Below are positions 40,495-50,352 of a stretch of DNA of 64,000 nucleotides, piece by piece. A model generated the notes under the pieces. That model was not told the DNA's origin and made no database searches. It saw only the letters and a list, made by a program, of their open reading frames with translations. Source of the stretch: JADJVL01 sp046331545 (GTDB taxonomy: Bacteria; Acidobacteriota; Holophagae; Holophagales; Holophagaceae); the NCBI GenBank assembly GCA_046331545.1, contig JAXLQR010000002.1:1-64000 (forward strand), in the 5' to 3' direction. Position numbers and translations under genes: made by a program. How positions within the stretch are numbered: position 1 is the first letter of the stretch; the number at the start of each line of letters is the position of its first letter.

Positions 40495-41084
40495 TCCTGC
40501 TCATCGACGCCCTCGACAGCTTCACCTACAACCTCGTCCAGGCCCTCGAGACCCTGGGCGCGCCCGTGCGGGTCGTCCGCCACGACGCGATCACCCTCGA
40601 GGCCGCGAAGGCCCTGGGCCCCGAGGCGGTGGTGCTCTCTCCGGGGCCCGGCCATCCCACCGAGAGCCCCGGCCACATGGCGGTCGCGGGCTCGGACTGG
40701 GAGGTGCCCCTCCTCGGGGTCTGCCTGGGCCAGCAGGCCCTGGTGGCCGCCAGCGGCGGCAAGGTGATCCATGCCCGGGAGCCCCTCCACGGCGAGGCCA
40801 CGCCCCTGGAGCACGACGGCAAGGGCCTCTTCGCCGGGCTGCCGCCGGGCTTCCCCGTCGGCCGCTACCACAGCCTCATCGCCGACCCGGACACCCTGCC
40901 GGACTGCTGGGAGGTCACGGGAAGGAGCACGGGCGGCGAGATCATGGCCCTCGTCCACCGACGCCTGCCGCGCTGGGGCGTGCAGTTCCACCCCGAGAGC
41001 ATCCTCACCCCCGACGGGCCCGCCCTCCTGAAGAACTTCCTGGACCTCGCCGCGCGTGCGCGCCGCGGGGGGAACGGAGCCTGA
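40491..41084 (+). CDS. trpG: Anthranilate synthase glutamine amidotransferase component II
   Basis: Supplies ammonia from glutamine to TrpE. The 197-residue class I amidotransferase has the nucleophile C78 in GVCLGQQAL, the oxyanion region LSPGPGHP near residues 49-56, and the catalytic His/Glu in VQFHPESILTP near 166-176. GTG start overlaps the trpE stop. Such subunits can also serve para-aminobenzoate synthase (PabA); position in the trp operon shows the main role, but a dual function is possible since no pabA is seen in this window. Confidence 0.95.
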   Translation: MILLIDALDSFTYNLVQALETLGAPVRVVRHDAITLEAAKALGPEAVVLSPGPGHPTESPGHMAVAGSDWEVPLLGVCLGQQALVAASGGKVIHAREPLHGEATPLEHDGKGLFAGLPPGFPVGRYHSLIADPDTLPDCWEVTGRSTGGEIMALVHRRLPRWGVQFHPESILTPDGPALLKNFLDLAARARRGGNGA

Positions 41085-41085
41085 G

Positions 41086-42138
41086 ATGACCCTGCTCACC
41101 ACCCACAATCCGATCCGCCCCCTGGACACGGCCACCGCCAAGGAACTGATGACCATGTTCATCGACCAGGACACGGACGCCCTCCTGGTGGGCGCCTGCC
41201 TGGCCCTCCTGGCCCAGCGCACGCCCACCGCCGACGAGCTGGCCGCCTTCGCCGAGGCCCTCGCCGAGGTGGCCGTGCCCTTCCCCGACCCCGGCCTGGC
41301 CGTCCTCGACGTGGTGGGCACCGGCGGCGACACCCGCCGGGACCCGGAGGGCGGCGCGAAGGCCACGGCGAACCTCAGCACCCTGGCGGCCCTGCTCCTC
41401 GCGGCCATGGGCGTGCCGGTGCTCAAGCACGGCAACCGCGCCGCCACCGGCGTCTGCGGCAGCGCGGACCTCCTGGAGGCCCTGGGCTGCGACCTGACGC
41501 GGGACCCGCAGAAGCTGAAGGAGGACCTGCGCCGGGGCCGCCTGGCCTTCCTCTTCGCGCCGGCCTACCACCCGCTGCTGGGCCGCCTGCGGGAGATCCG
41601 CCGGCGCCTGGGCATCCCGACGATCTTCAACCTGCTGGGTCCCCTGCTGAATCCCGGGCGTCCCGCCCACATGCTGCTGGGCGTGGCCCGGGAGGACCTG
41701 CTGCTGCCCATGGCCGGGGCGCTCGCGAAGCGCGGCGTGGCGCGCGCCTTCGTGGTGCACGGCAAGGACGCCGAAGGTCAGGGGATGGACGAGGCCTCCA
41801 CCGAGGGGCCGACCCGGGTGGTCGAGGTGAGCGGCACCCGGGTGACCGAGCTCGGCGTGCTGGTGCCCCGGGAGCTGGGCCTCGCCCAGCCCCCCAAGGA
41901 CGCCCTCCGGGTCGGGGACCGGACCGAGGCCCTCGCGCTCGCCCGGGGCTTCCACGGCGGTGCCGCCCATCCCGGCTTCAGCGCGGCCCTGGCGGACGCC
42001 GTGGCCCTCCAGGCGGGCCTCGGCCTGCTGCTGCACCGCCGGCTCGGGCTGGACGCGCTCCCCGCCACCCTGGCCGAGGCCCGCCAGCGCCTCGACATCG
42101 GCTTCCCGCTCCCCCTGCCCGCGACGGAGGTCCCGTGA
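41086..42138 (+). CDS. trpD: Anthranilate phosphoribosyltransferase
   Basis: Transfers phosphoribose from PRPP to anthranilate. The 350-residue enzyme shows the PRPP-binding DVVGTGGDTRRD near residues 85-96, KHGNRAATGVCGSADLLEALG near 118-138 (split here for length) and the conserved FNLLGPLLNPGRP near 184-196. The ATG at 41086 is 1 nt after the trpG stop; an in-frame upstream start inside trpG is rejected. It is coupled to trpC by a GTGA overlap. Confidence 0.95.
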   Translation: MTLLTTHNPIRPLDTATAKELMTMFIDQDTDALLVGACLALLAQRTPTADELAAFAEALAEVAVPFPDPGLAVLDVVGTGGDTRRDPEGGAKATANLSTLAALLLAAMGVPVLKHGNRAATGVCGSADLLEALGCDLTRDPQKLKEDLRRGRLAFLFAPAYHPLLGRLREIRRRLGIPTIFNLLGPLLNPGRPAHMLLGVAREDLLLPMAGALAKRGVARAFVVHGKDAEGQGMDEASTEGPTRVVEVSGTRVTELGVLVPRELGLAQPPKDALRVGDRTEALALARGFHGGAAHPGFSAALADAVALQAGLGLLLHRRLGLDALPATLAEARQRLDIGFPLPLPATEVP

Positions 42139-42980
42139 GTCCCGCCACGCTGCCCACGCCCGAAGCCCTCCTCGCCGCGGCGGAGCTGCCGCCAGGCTCC
42201 CACCTCGCGCGGGTGGTGGGCCTGGAAGCCGCGCGGGTGGCGGGTCTGTCCATCGAGGTGGCCTCTCCGCGGCCGGCGCTGCCCGCCACCGGCGGCCCCT
42301 TCGAGGCCGCCCTGCGCGCCTCAAAGGCAGCCCGGCGCGGCGGGGTCATCGCCGAGTACAAGCAGGGCTCGCCCTCCCTGGGTCCCTTCGCCGCGGGCAC
42401 GCCCCTCCTGGCCCGGCTCGAGGCCTACCGTGAGGGCGGCGCCGCGGCCTTCTCCATCCTCACGGAGCCCGCCCTCTTCCTGGGCAGCGCCGAGGACCTG
42501 CGCCGGGGCGCGGCGCTGGGCCCGCCCTGCCTCTACAAGGGCTTCGTCCTGGCCGAGGTCCAGCTCGACGAGGCCGTGGCCTGCGGCGCGGCGGCGGTGC
42601 TGCTCATCGCCCGGGTACTGAAGGCCCACACGGCGGCCTTCGCCGAGGCCGCGCGGGCCCGGGGCCTCGAGCCGCTGGTGGAGCTCCACGACCTCACGGA
42701 GGTGCCCTTCGCGACGGAGGCCCAGGCGCGGCTCGTGGGCATCAACGCGCGGGACCTGGCCACCTTCACCCTCGGCGCGCCCGGCGCCGAGCCCCTGAGG
42801 AAGGCCTTCCCGGACGCCGTGCTGGTCCGCGAGAGCGGCCTCGCCACGCCGGAGGACGCCGCGGAAGCCTTCCGCGCGGGCTTCGACGCCGTGCTCATCG
42901 GCGAAGCCCTCATGCGCAGCGCCGACCCGAAGGGCTTCCTCGCGCGGATCTTCGCCGCCGCGGCGCGGGAGGACGCGTGA
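42135..42980 (+). CDS. trpC: Indole-3-glycerol phosphate synthase
   Basis: Ring-closes the Amadori product CdRP to indole-3-glycerol phosphate. The 281-residue TIM barrel has the catalytic lysine in VIAEYKQGSPSLG near residue 76, LYKGFVLAEVQLDEA near 133-147, the ELHD motif near 183-186 and GINARDLATF near 203-212. The sequence EYKQGSPS differs from the common EIKRASPS but resembles the thermophile/archaeal EYKRKSPS. The GTG start overlaps the trpD stop and the stop overlaps trpF. Confidence 0.93.
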   Translation: MSPATLPTPEALLAAAELPPGSHLARVVGLEAARVAGLSIEVASPRPALPATGGPFEAALRASKAARRGGVIAEYKQGSPSLGPFAAGTPLLARLEAYREGGAAAFSILTEPALFLGSAEDLRRGAALGPPCLYKGFVLAEVQLDEAVACGAAAVLLIARVLKAHTAAFAEAARARGLEPLVELHDLTEVPFATEAQARLVGINARDLATFTLGAPGAEPLRKAFPDAVLVRESGLATPEDAAEAFRAGFDAVLIGEALMRSADPKGFLARIFAAAAREDA

Positions 42981-43650
42981 GCGGCCCATCCCGGGGGATC
43001 GTCAAGGTCTGCGGCCTCACCCGCCTGGAGGACGCCCGCCACGCCCTGGCCTGCGGCGCGGACCTGCTGGGCTTCGTGGTCCATCCGCCGAGCCCGCGCC
43101 ACGTGGCGGACCTCCCGGGCCTGCTGAACGCCCCCGCCAGCGCCTGCGGCACCGAGCAGGCGGAACGCGCCGCGATCCGGGAGCGCGGCGTCCTCGTCAC
43201 CGTGGGCGAGGCGGCGGACCCCATGCTGGCGCTGGCCCGGGCCGCGGGGTTGCGTCGCATCCAGCCGCACGTCCCCGAGGCCCGGCGGGTCGAGGTCGTG
43301 GGCGTCCTGAAGGCCGCGGGCTTCTTCGTCCTGCTGCCCTGGGCGGACCGCCTTGGTCAGCCCGAAGCGGACGCCGACCTGCACCTCTGGGAGCCGGATC
43401 CCGCGCGCACCGGCGTCGCCGGCGGCTCGGGCCAGGCCCACGGCATGGAGGTCCCGCCCCCCGGGCCCTACCTGCTGGCGGGGGGCCTGGACGGGGAGAA
43501 CCTCCTCGAACGCATGCAGGCGGTGCCCCGGGCGGCGCTGCGCGACCTCCGCGGCTTCGACGCGGCCTCCCGGCTGGAGGCGTCGCCGGGGATCAAGGAT
43601 CCGGACAATGTCCGCGCCTTCGTGGCGCGGGGCCACGCACTGATGAAGGG

Positions 43651-43654
<4 letters not shown>
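42977..43654 (+). CDS. trpF: Phosphoribosylanthranilate isomerase
   Basis: Amadori rearrangement of phosphoribosylanthranilate to CdRP. The 225-residue barrel protein has the catalytic Cys in VKVCGLTR near residues 10-17, the general-acid Asp in LAGGLDGENL near 170-179, and the phosphate-binding end motif GFDAASRLEASPGIKD near 193-208. The DVSSGVE segment common in TrpF is replaced by DAASRLE, so the phosphate loop is slightly diverged. GTG start and ATGA-type stop overlap couple it to trpC and trpB. Confidence 0.92.
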
Positions 43655-44862
<1,208 letters not shown>

Positions 44863-44865
44863 CCC

Positions 44866-45627
44866 ATGGACGCGACGATGAATCCCCTCCTGCCCTTCCT
44901 CATGGCCGGCGACCCGAGCCTCGACACCCTGCCGGCCCTCCTCGCCGAGGCGAAGGCCCTGGGCCTTCCGGCGCTCGAGGTGGGCCTGCCCCACAGCGAC
45001 CCCATCGCCGACGGGCCCGTGCTCCAGGCCGCGGCCCACCGCGCCATCGCCGCCGGGGCGACGCCCCTGCGGGTGCTGGAGACCCTGGCCCGCTGCGCCG
45101 ACGCCCCGGACGTGGTGCTCTTCACCTATCTGAACCCGCTGCTCCAGATCGGCGCGGAGCGCCTCATCAGCCTGCTCCGCTCCACGCCGGTGAAGGCCCT
45201 GCTGGTGGTGGACCTGCCGGACGACCAGGAACCCGCATTCGAAAAGACGCTGCGGGAGGCCGGCTATCCGATGGTGCCCCTGCTGGCCCCCACCACGGAC
45301 CTGGACCGCGCAAGGCGCCTGTTGGCCGCCCGGCCGGATCCCGGCCCCGCGGCGCCCTTCGCCCAGCGCTTCGCCTACGTGGTGACGCGCCTGGGCGTGA
45401 CGGGCGCAGACCAGGCCACGGACCTCGCCCCCGTGCGGACGCGGGTGGAGGCCTTGAGGTCCCTCACGGACCGGCCCCTTGCCGTGGGCTTCGGCCTCGG
45501 CGATGCCGCCAGCCTCGCGGAGGTCCGCGCCTGGGGCGCGACGCCGGTGGTGGGCAGCGCGCTGGTGAAGGCCCTGGCGGAGGGGGAGGCGCTGCGTCGC
45601 TTCCTGGAGACGCGGCTGGGGCGTTGA
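44866..45627 (+). CDS. trpA: Tryptophan synthase alpha chain
   Basis: Cleaves indole-3-glycerol phosphate to indole, channelled to TrpB. The 253-residue TIM barrel has both catalytic acids: E38 in LEVGLPHSDP and D49 in DPIADGPVLQ. YVVTRLGVTGADQ corresponds to the loop-6 region (usually Y.VS..GVTG), and VGFGLGD, VVGSALVKAL form the phosphate site. It is about 15 residues shorter than usual, missing part of the N-terminal extension. It ends the trp operon; no strong terminator is visible before the next gene. Confidence 0.93.
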   Translation: MDATMNPLLPFLMAGDPSLDTLPALLAEAKALGLPALEVGLPHSDPIADGPVLQAAAHRAIAAGATPLRVLETLARCADAPDVVLFTYLNPLLQIGAERLISLLRSTPVKALLVVDLPDDQEPAFEKTLREAGYPMVPLLAPTTDLDRARRLLAARPDPGPAAPFAQRFAYVVTRLGVTGADQATDLAPVRTRVEALRSLTDRPLAVGFGLGDAASLAEVRAWGATPVVGSALVKALAEGEALRRFLETRLGR

Positions 45628-45682
45628 TTGGTCCAACCATAAAAACAAGAACCGGACCATTCCCTAGACCATTCGAGCGAGC

Positions 45683-45707
45683 AGACTCCAGACCACCCCC
45701 GGAGTCT
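45683..45707 (+). promoter_or_regulatory. Hairpin that hides the ribosome site of the exported protein gene
   Basis: AGACTCC (45683-45689) pairs with GGAGTCT (45701-45707). The right arm contains the GGAG Shine-Dalgarno for the ATG at 45710, so folding would reduce translation initiation. Confidence 0.45.
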
Positions 45708-45709
45708 CC

Positions 45710-46210
45710 ATGCGAACCTCTCGTGCCTTGTCCCTGGCGCCCCTGCTCGTCCCGGCCCTGGTGGCCCAGCAGGCCACCCACCTCAACGTGCCGCCCAAGC
45801 AGATCGTGTCGCTGAACGTGAGCCAATGCTGGTGGGCCGGCTGCGGGGCTCCCCAGTGGCAGTTCTGGCAGGACGGCCAGAGTTCGGGATCGGTCCAGTC
45901 CATGTCCTGGTTCGCGCCCAAGGGCTACTCCTTCGTGATTCTCGAGATCGACTACCTGTACACGGGCCTCACGGCCTGGGGCCGCCTCGACCTCTACCTC
46001 TCCGCCCCGGCCCAGCCGGGCCAGGGCGTGGCCCTGCTGGCCCGGATCGGCCTGGACCCCTCGGCCACGCCCACGGCCAAGACCCTCGTCCTCGCCTCCG
46101 GCATCCGGATCCCGGGCGAGTACGGCATCCAGTGGTCGAAGTACCAGCCGCCGAATTCCGGCAACCTTTCGACGACCCTGATCCTTCGGGGCTACCTCGT
46201 CGCCGAATGA
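45710..46210 (+). CDS. Exported protein of unknown function
   Basis: A 166-residue protein with a Sec signal (MRTSRALSLAPLLVPALVAQ, cleavage after the first AQQA region). The mature chain is rich in aromatic residues and beta-strand-like segments: VSLNVSQCWWAGCGAPQWQF contains two cysteines that may form a disulfide, then FVILEIDYLYTG and LDLYLSAPAQPG. The pattern suggests a single beta-sandwich domain. No family is recognised. It lies 82 nt after trpA on the same strand and could be co-transcribed, but the spacer has its own AT-rich stretch that may be a promoter. Confidence 0.6.
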   Translation: MRTSRALSLAPLLVPALVAQQATHLNVPPKQIVSLNVSQCWWAGCGAPQWQFWQDGQSSGSVQSMSWFAPKGYSFVILEIDYLYTGLTAWGRLDLYLSAPAQPGQGVALLARIGLDPSATPTAKTLVLASGIRIPGEYGIQWSKYQPPNSGNLSTTLILRGYLVAE

Positions 46211-46229
46211 GGGTTCCGCGGCCGCGTCC

Positions 46230-47543
46230 TCATTCGTAGACCTCGGCGAGGGGCACCCGGCCCGCGGCCGCGGCGGCCCTGAAGGCCTCCCAGTCGGCGG
46301 TGGCCTGGTCCGCGTAGGTCCGCGCGAAGGCGGCCATCGCGTCGTCGAGTTCCGCGCCTTCGCCACCGTAGCCCGCCATCGCCGCGGGATCCCCGCTGCG
46401 GGCGTGGGCCTTGGCGAGCACGGTGGCGCAGAGGCCGCCGTAGTGCGCGAGGGCGCCGCCCGCCAGGTCTTCCACGTCCAGGGAGGCCTTGTGGTCGGAC
46501 CACTGCTTGACCAGGAAGTCCCGGTCCCCGGCCCGGCACCAGCCCAGGAAGGGGTCCGCCCAGGTCTGCAGGCGGTGCTGGCCCTCCGCGGCGCGGCGGC
46601 CCTCGTGGGTGCCGGCGGGAGAGGGACGCCACACGCTGCCGTGCTGGGCCTTGAACTCCAGGAAGAGCGGGTCCGACCGGCCGTTGCCGAAGCAGAGGGC
46701 GAGCACGTCGGTGACGCCGAGGCTGCCGCAGCCCGAGACGCGGCGCCCGAAGCAGACGGGCGCGTAGGCGTCGAGGACCTGCTGGCGGGCCGGGCCGAGG
46801 CTGCCGCGGTAGTCGGGGAAGGCGGCTTGGAAGGGCGTGGCCTCGGCCTCGGTCAGGGGACGCAGGAAGGGGCCCTTGGTCTGGAACCGGAAGCCGTCGC
46901 CGACGGCCTCGACGCCCTTGGCCATCAGCCGCTCCGGCGTGTCCCGGCGGGCCTTCTCGAAGATGGGCTCCAGGTGGTCGCCGTCGTTGTGGGGCCCGAG
47001 CTCCTCCCGGGCGAGTTCGAGCACCTTCATGTCCGCGAATCGGTCCAGGGCCTCGCGGTAGGCCTGCACCGCGGCCCCCACGGCGTCGCGGCAGGAACCC
47101 TCCCCGTGGCCCGCCTCCCGGCCCGCGAGCACGAGGCTCGCCGCGAAGCGCTTCAGGTCCCACTCGAAGGGGCCACGGCAGGTCTCGTCGAAGTCGTTGA
47201 GGTCGAAGACGAGGCTTCCGTCGGGCTTGGCGTAGGCGCCGAAGTTCAGCAGGTGGGCGTCGCCGCAGAGCTGGGCCTCGAGGCCGGCGACGGGCCAGGG
47301 CTTCAGGTCGAGGGCCATGAGGGCGGCGTTGCCGCGGTAGAAGTAGAAGGGCGACTGGGCCATGCGGGCCCAGCGGAGGGGCAGCAGGTCCGCGTGGCGG
47401 TGGGCCACGGCGGCTTGCAGCAGCGCAACGATGTCTGGCCGGTCTGCAGCGGGACGCCATTCCGCCTGGGCCTCCCGGGGCAGGTGTTCGCGGAGCGCTT
47501 TGCCTTCGGCGCGGCGTTGGGAAGGCGGGACGAGGGGCGTCAT
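46230..47543 (-). CDS. DUF2252 family protein
   Basis: A 437-residue protein of the DUF2252 family, related in fold to aminoglycoside-phosphotransferase-like kinases. Hallmarks are ARMAQSPFYFYRGNAALM near residues 59-76, LCGDAHLLNFGAY near 93-105 and FDLNDFDETCRGPFEWDLKR near 113-132, then FLVKQWSDHKAS near 350-361. Activity is unknown. The ATG at 47543 is taken because it overlaps the stop of the upstream ferritin-like gene (ATGA); the frame stays open 21 nt further. The two genes form one transcription unit. Confidence 0.85.
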   Translation of the reverse strand: MTPLVPPSQRRAEGKALREHLPREAQAEWRPAADRPDIVALLQAAVAHRHADLLPLRWARMAQSPFYFYRGNAALMALDLKPWPVAGLEAQLCGDAHLLNFGAYAKPDGSLVFDLNDFDETCRGPFEWDLKRFAASLVLAGREAGHGEGSCRDAVGAAVQAYREALDRFADMKVLELAREELGPHNDGDHLEPIFEKARRDTPERLMAKGVEAVGDGFRFQTKGPFLRPLTEAEATPFQAAFPDYRGSLGPARQQVLDAYAPVCFGRRVSGCGSLGVTDVLALCFGNGRSDPLFLEFKAQHGSVWRPSPAGTHEGRRAAEGQHRLQTWADPFLGWCRAGDRDFLVKQWSDHKASLDVEDLAGGALAHYGGLCATVLAKAHARSGDPAAMAGYGGEGAELDDAMAAFARTYADQATADWEAFRAAAAAGRVPLAEVYE

Positions 47544-48031
47544 GGCGGTCCCCAATGGAACCATCGTTTCCAGAAGGGCAGGGCGGGATGGCCGGCGACC
47601 TTCCTCAGGAAATAGGCCTCGTGATCCCGCTCCAGCTGGGCGAAGGCCTTCAGCTCGGCACGGAGGGCCTCCAGGCCCAGGGCTTCGGCGAGGGAAGCCG
47701 CCTCCTCATATTCGCGATCGTTCTGCGATTCCAGCCGCCCCGCGAAGTACATGGGGATGAACCAGCCCACCATGTTGCAGCCGATGAGGATCACCGTGCC
47801 GAGGATCGCCATGCGGACTTCGAGGAGGAGGTCCGGCTTCCCGCCGAGGTCGGCCAGCATGGCCTTCAGCCGGCGGCGGTGGAACCACTCCTCCGCCTCG
47901 ATCCGCTGGATCTCGGCGATCTCCTGGTCGTCCCGCAGACTCAGCCAGTGGCCGCGGTAGGCCAGGGCCGCGGTCATCTCGCCGCTGTAGGCGCGGCGGA
48001 GGATGGCGGTCAGCTGTTCGTGCGGATCCAC
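47540..48031 (-). CDS. Ferritin-like diiron membrane protein
   Basis: A 163-residue protein with a ferritin-like ligand pattern: E18 in AYSGEMTAALAY, E48xxH51 in IEAEEWFHRRRL, a later Glu in NDREYEEAA and ExxxH-type LERDHEAYF near residues 132-140. A hydrophobic stretch VRMAILGTVILIGCNMVGWFIPMYF (shown in part: MAILGTVILIGCNMVGWF, about 73-97) should insert in the membrane. It resembles the Coq7/demethoxyubiquinone hydroxylase-like and rubrerythrin-like groups. With a menaquinone route suspected here, a ubiquinone hydroxylase role is unlikely. Function is open. Confidence 0.65.
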   Translation of the reverse strand: MDPHEQLTAILRRAYSGEMTAALAYRGHWLSLRDDQEIAEIQRIEAEEWFHRRRLKAMLADLGGKPDLLLEVRMAILGTVILIGCNMVGWFIPMYFAGRLESQNDREYEEAASLAEALGLEALRAELKAFAQLERDHEAYFLRKVAGHPALPFWKRWFHWGPP

Positions 48032-48040
48032 GCCGTCAGG

Positions 48041-49213
48041 CTAGACCCGCTCCACCGCCATGGCGATGGCGTTCCCGCCGCCCAGGCACAGGGCCGCGAT
48101 GCCGCGGGCCTTGCCGTGGCGCTTCAGGGCGCCGAGCAGCGTCGCCATGACCCGCGCGCCGCTGGCGCCGATGGGGTGGCCGAGGGCGACGGCGCCGCCG
48201 TGGACGTTGATGCGGTCCACGGGGATGGCGAGCTCGTTGGCCGTGGCCACCATCTGCACGGCGAAGGCCTCGTTGATCTCCCACAGCTCCACGTCGCCCA
48301 CGCCCCAGCCGAGCTTCCCGAGAAGCTTCTGGATGGCCGGCACCGGCGCCATGGTCACCCACTCCGGGTCCAGGCCCGCGGTGGCCCAGCCCAGGATGCG
48401 GGCCTGCACGGCGAGGCCGTGGGCCTTGGCGAAGTCCTCCGTCGTCACCAGCGCCGCGGCGGCCCCGTCGTTCACGCTGGGCGCGTTGCCGGCGGTGACC
48501 GTGCCGTCCTTCTTGAAGGCGGGCTTCAGCTTCGCGAGGCTCTCCAGGCTGGTGTCGGCGCGGGGGCCTTCGTCGGCGTCGACGATCGTGTCGCCCTTGC
48601 GGCCGGGCACCGTCACCGGGACAATCTCGCCCTTGAAGGCGCCATCGGCCATGGCCTTGAGGGCCTTCTGGTGGCTGTGGAAGGACCACGCGTCCTGGGC
48701 CTCGCGGCTGACCCCGTACTTCTGGCTCACCAGTTCGCCGGTGGCGCCCATGCTCTGGTCCGTCATGGCGCACCAGAGGCCGTCGTGGATCATGGCGTCC
48801 TTAGCCTCGGTGTGGCCCATGCGGGCGCCGGCGCGGAGCTTGGGCATCAGGTAGGGCGCGTTGGACATGGACTCCATGCCCCCGGCGAGGATGGCCTCGT
48901 GGTCGCCCATCAGCACGCCCGCCGCCGCCAGCTGGATGGCCTTCAGGCCCGAGCCGCAGACCTTGTTGATGGTCAGGGCGGAGGTGGAGGAGGGCAGGCC
49001 GCCCTTCAGGGACGCCTGGCGCGCCGGGGCCTGGCCCACGCCCGCCGACACCACGTTGCCGAAGATCGCCTCGGTGACCGGCAGGCCGGGGTAGCGGGCG
49101 AGCAGCTCCTTCACCACCGGCGCGGCCAGCTCCGGCGCCGAAAGGGCCGAGAGGCCGCCCTGGAACTTCCCGATGGGCGTGCGGAGGGCTTCGAGGATGA
49201 CGGCGCGGGACAT
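48041..49213 (-). CDS. Acetyl-CoA C-acetyltransferase (thiolase)
   Basis: Claisen condensation or thiolysis of acyl-CoA (acetoacetyl-CoA formation or the last step of beta-oxidation). The 390-residue thiolase has the acyl-binding C86 in INKVCGSGLKAIQ, the His of GGAVALGHPIGASGAR near residues 341-356, and the second catalytic Cys in LCLGGGNAIAM near 376-386. All three catalytic residues are intact. GGAAGG lies a few nt before the ATG. Degradative and biosynthetic thiolases cannot be separated by eye; no other ketone or beta-oxidation gene is adjacent. Confidence 0.92.
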   Translation of the reverse strand: MSRAVILEALRTPIGKFQGGLSALSAPELAAPVVKELLARYPGLPVTEAIFGNVVSAGVGQAPARQASLKGGLPSSTSALTINKVCGSGLKAIQLAAAGVLMGDHEAILAGGMESMSNAPYLMPKLRAGARMGHTEAKDAMIHDGLWCAMTDQSMGATGELVSQKYGVSREAQDAWSFHSHQKALKAMADGAFKGEIVPVTVPGRKGDTIVDADEGPRADTSLESLAKLKPAFKKDGTVTAGNAPSVNDGAAAALVTTEDFAKAHGLAVQARILGWATAGLDPEWVTMAPVPAIQKLLGKLGWGVGDVELWEINEAFAVQMVATANELAIPVDRINVHGGAVALGHPIGASGARVMATLLGALKRHGKARGIAALCLGGGNAIAMAVERV

Positions 49214-49347
49214 GGCGTACCTTCCAGAAGAGGGCAGGGCAGGATTCAGGCCCTTACCTGCATCTTAGTTGCCTCGACCTGAGACCTCAGGCACGAGTGG
49301 GACCGCTGGCGATGGGGCCAGGCTCTGCCTGGACCCGAGCGGGGAGC

Positions 49348-49394
49348 ACGAGGGGGACGGAGAGCGAGCGGAGCGAGCGCGCGGTCCCCCTCGT
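49348..49394. terminator. 11-bp inverted repeat after divIVA
   Basis: ACGAGGGGGAC (49348-49358) and GTCCCCCTCGT (49384-49394) are exact complements. The 25-nt loop holds a direct repeat GAGCGAGCG. It begins 7 nt after the divIVA stop (minus strand). There is no T-run, so its role as a terminator is uncertain. Confidence 0.5.
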
Positions 49395-49400
49395 CAAGCG

Positions 49401-49943
49401 TCAGGCCCGCTTCCGGTTCATGGGCCGGAAGGCCTCGTCCAGGTTGTCGAAGTCGGAATCGCTGAGGCGCTGGGTGGGGTCCGAGGGGGGGAACAGTTCC
49501 GGCGCCTCCTCCCGGAGGTAGCGCTGGGTGCGCAGCACCAGGGCCTCCAGGCCCTGGAGGAAGCGGGCCCGCTCCAGCTTGAGGTTACGGAGGTCCGCCT
49601 CGATCTGCACGGCGTGGGCCTGGGCGTCCCGGATGATCTCGTCGGCGCGGAACTGGGCCTCCTTGAGGAGGAGGTCCTTCTCGCGGTTCGCGGTGTCCAG
49701 CACGTCCTCCTTGGTGCGCTGGGCCTGGAGCAGCGTCTCGCGGAAGATGCGGTCCTGCTCCTGGTACTGGCGGTTGCGCTCCCGCAGGTCCAGGACCTCC
49801 TCCCGCAGGCGCTGGTTCTCCACCAGCACCTCCTCCCACTCGGCGGCCACCTCGTGCAGGAAGGCGCGCACCTCCCCTTCGTCGAGGCCCTTGAACTTGC
49901 GTTCGAACTCGCGGCGCTGGATGTCGAGGGGCGTGTATTTCAT
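49401..49943 (-). CDS. divIVA: DivIVA-domain coiled-coil protein
   Basis: A 180-residue DivIVA/GpsB-like cytosolic scaffold. The N-terminal lipid-binding motif YTPLDIQRREFERKFKGLDEGE is recognisable over residues 3-24 (TPLDIQ, F.....G.D..EV..FL), then a long coiled coil rich in Glu/Arg/Gln (about 30-145). Such proteins bind negatively curved membrane and recruit growth, division or polarity factors; outside Gram-positives their role is less known. It follows the YggT gene on the same strand by 24 nt; yggT-divIVA neighbours are common, which supports the call. Confidence 0.88.
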   Translation of the reverse strand: MKYTPLDIQRREFERKFKGLDEGEVRAFLHEVAAEWEEVLVENQRLREEVLDLRERNRQYQEQDRIFRETLLQAQRTKEDVLDTANREKDLLLKEAQFRADEIIRDAQAHAVQIEADLRNLKLERARFLQGLEALVLRTQRYLREEAPELFPPSDPTQRLSDSDFDNLDEAFRPMNRKRA

Positions 49944-49967
49944 GCAGGCCTTTTCCTAAGCATCGGC

Positions 49968-50222
49968 TCAGAGGACCGCGCGGGCCAGCATGCCCCGCAG
50001 GATCCAGAGAATGATCATGACCACCATGGGGCTGAAGTCCATGCCCCCCGTGGGCGGCAGCACCGCCCGCACCGGCAGGAGGAGGGGGTCCACGACGGCG
50101 TGGAGGAGCCGCACCAGGGGGTTGCGGGGATCGGGCTGGAACCAGGACAGAATGCTCGACACGATGAGCAGGACCGAAAGGGCCCAGATCACGCGGTCCA
50201 CGACGAAGACGAAGAGGGGCAC
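49968..50222 (-). CDS. YggT family membrane protein
   Basis: An 84-residue protein with two membrane helices (residues about 3-25 and 65-82) flanking a conserved loop: LIVSSILSWFQPDPRNPLVR and PLLLPVRAVLPPTGGMDFSP are family hallmarks. YggT proteins are linked to osmotic tolerance and cell division but lack a defined mechanism. The GTG start at 50222 has AGGATT upstream. It is transcribed toward divIVA. Confidence 0.9.
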   Translation of the reverse strand: MPLFVFVVDRVIWALSVLLIVSSILSWFQPDPRNPLVRLLHAVVDPLLLPVRAVLPPTGGMDFSPMVVMIILWILRGMLARAVL

Positions 50223-50352
50223 GGTTCAAATCCTGTGATGTCTAGATCATACGCTGCTCCCGGGGAGGGGCCGCGCACCCCCAGGTTCCTCCTTGCCCGG
50301 CGGGCCCCGGAGGCGGAGCATGGGGCGACTCCCCTGTCCGCCGAGGTGGCCC

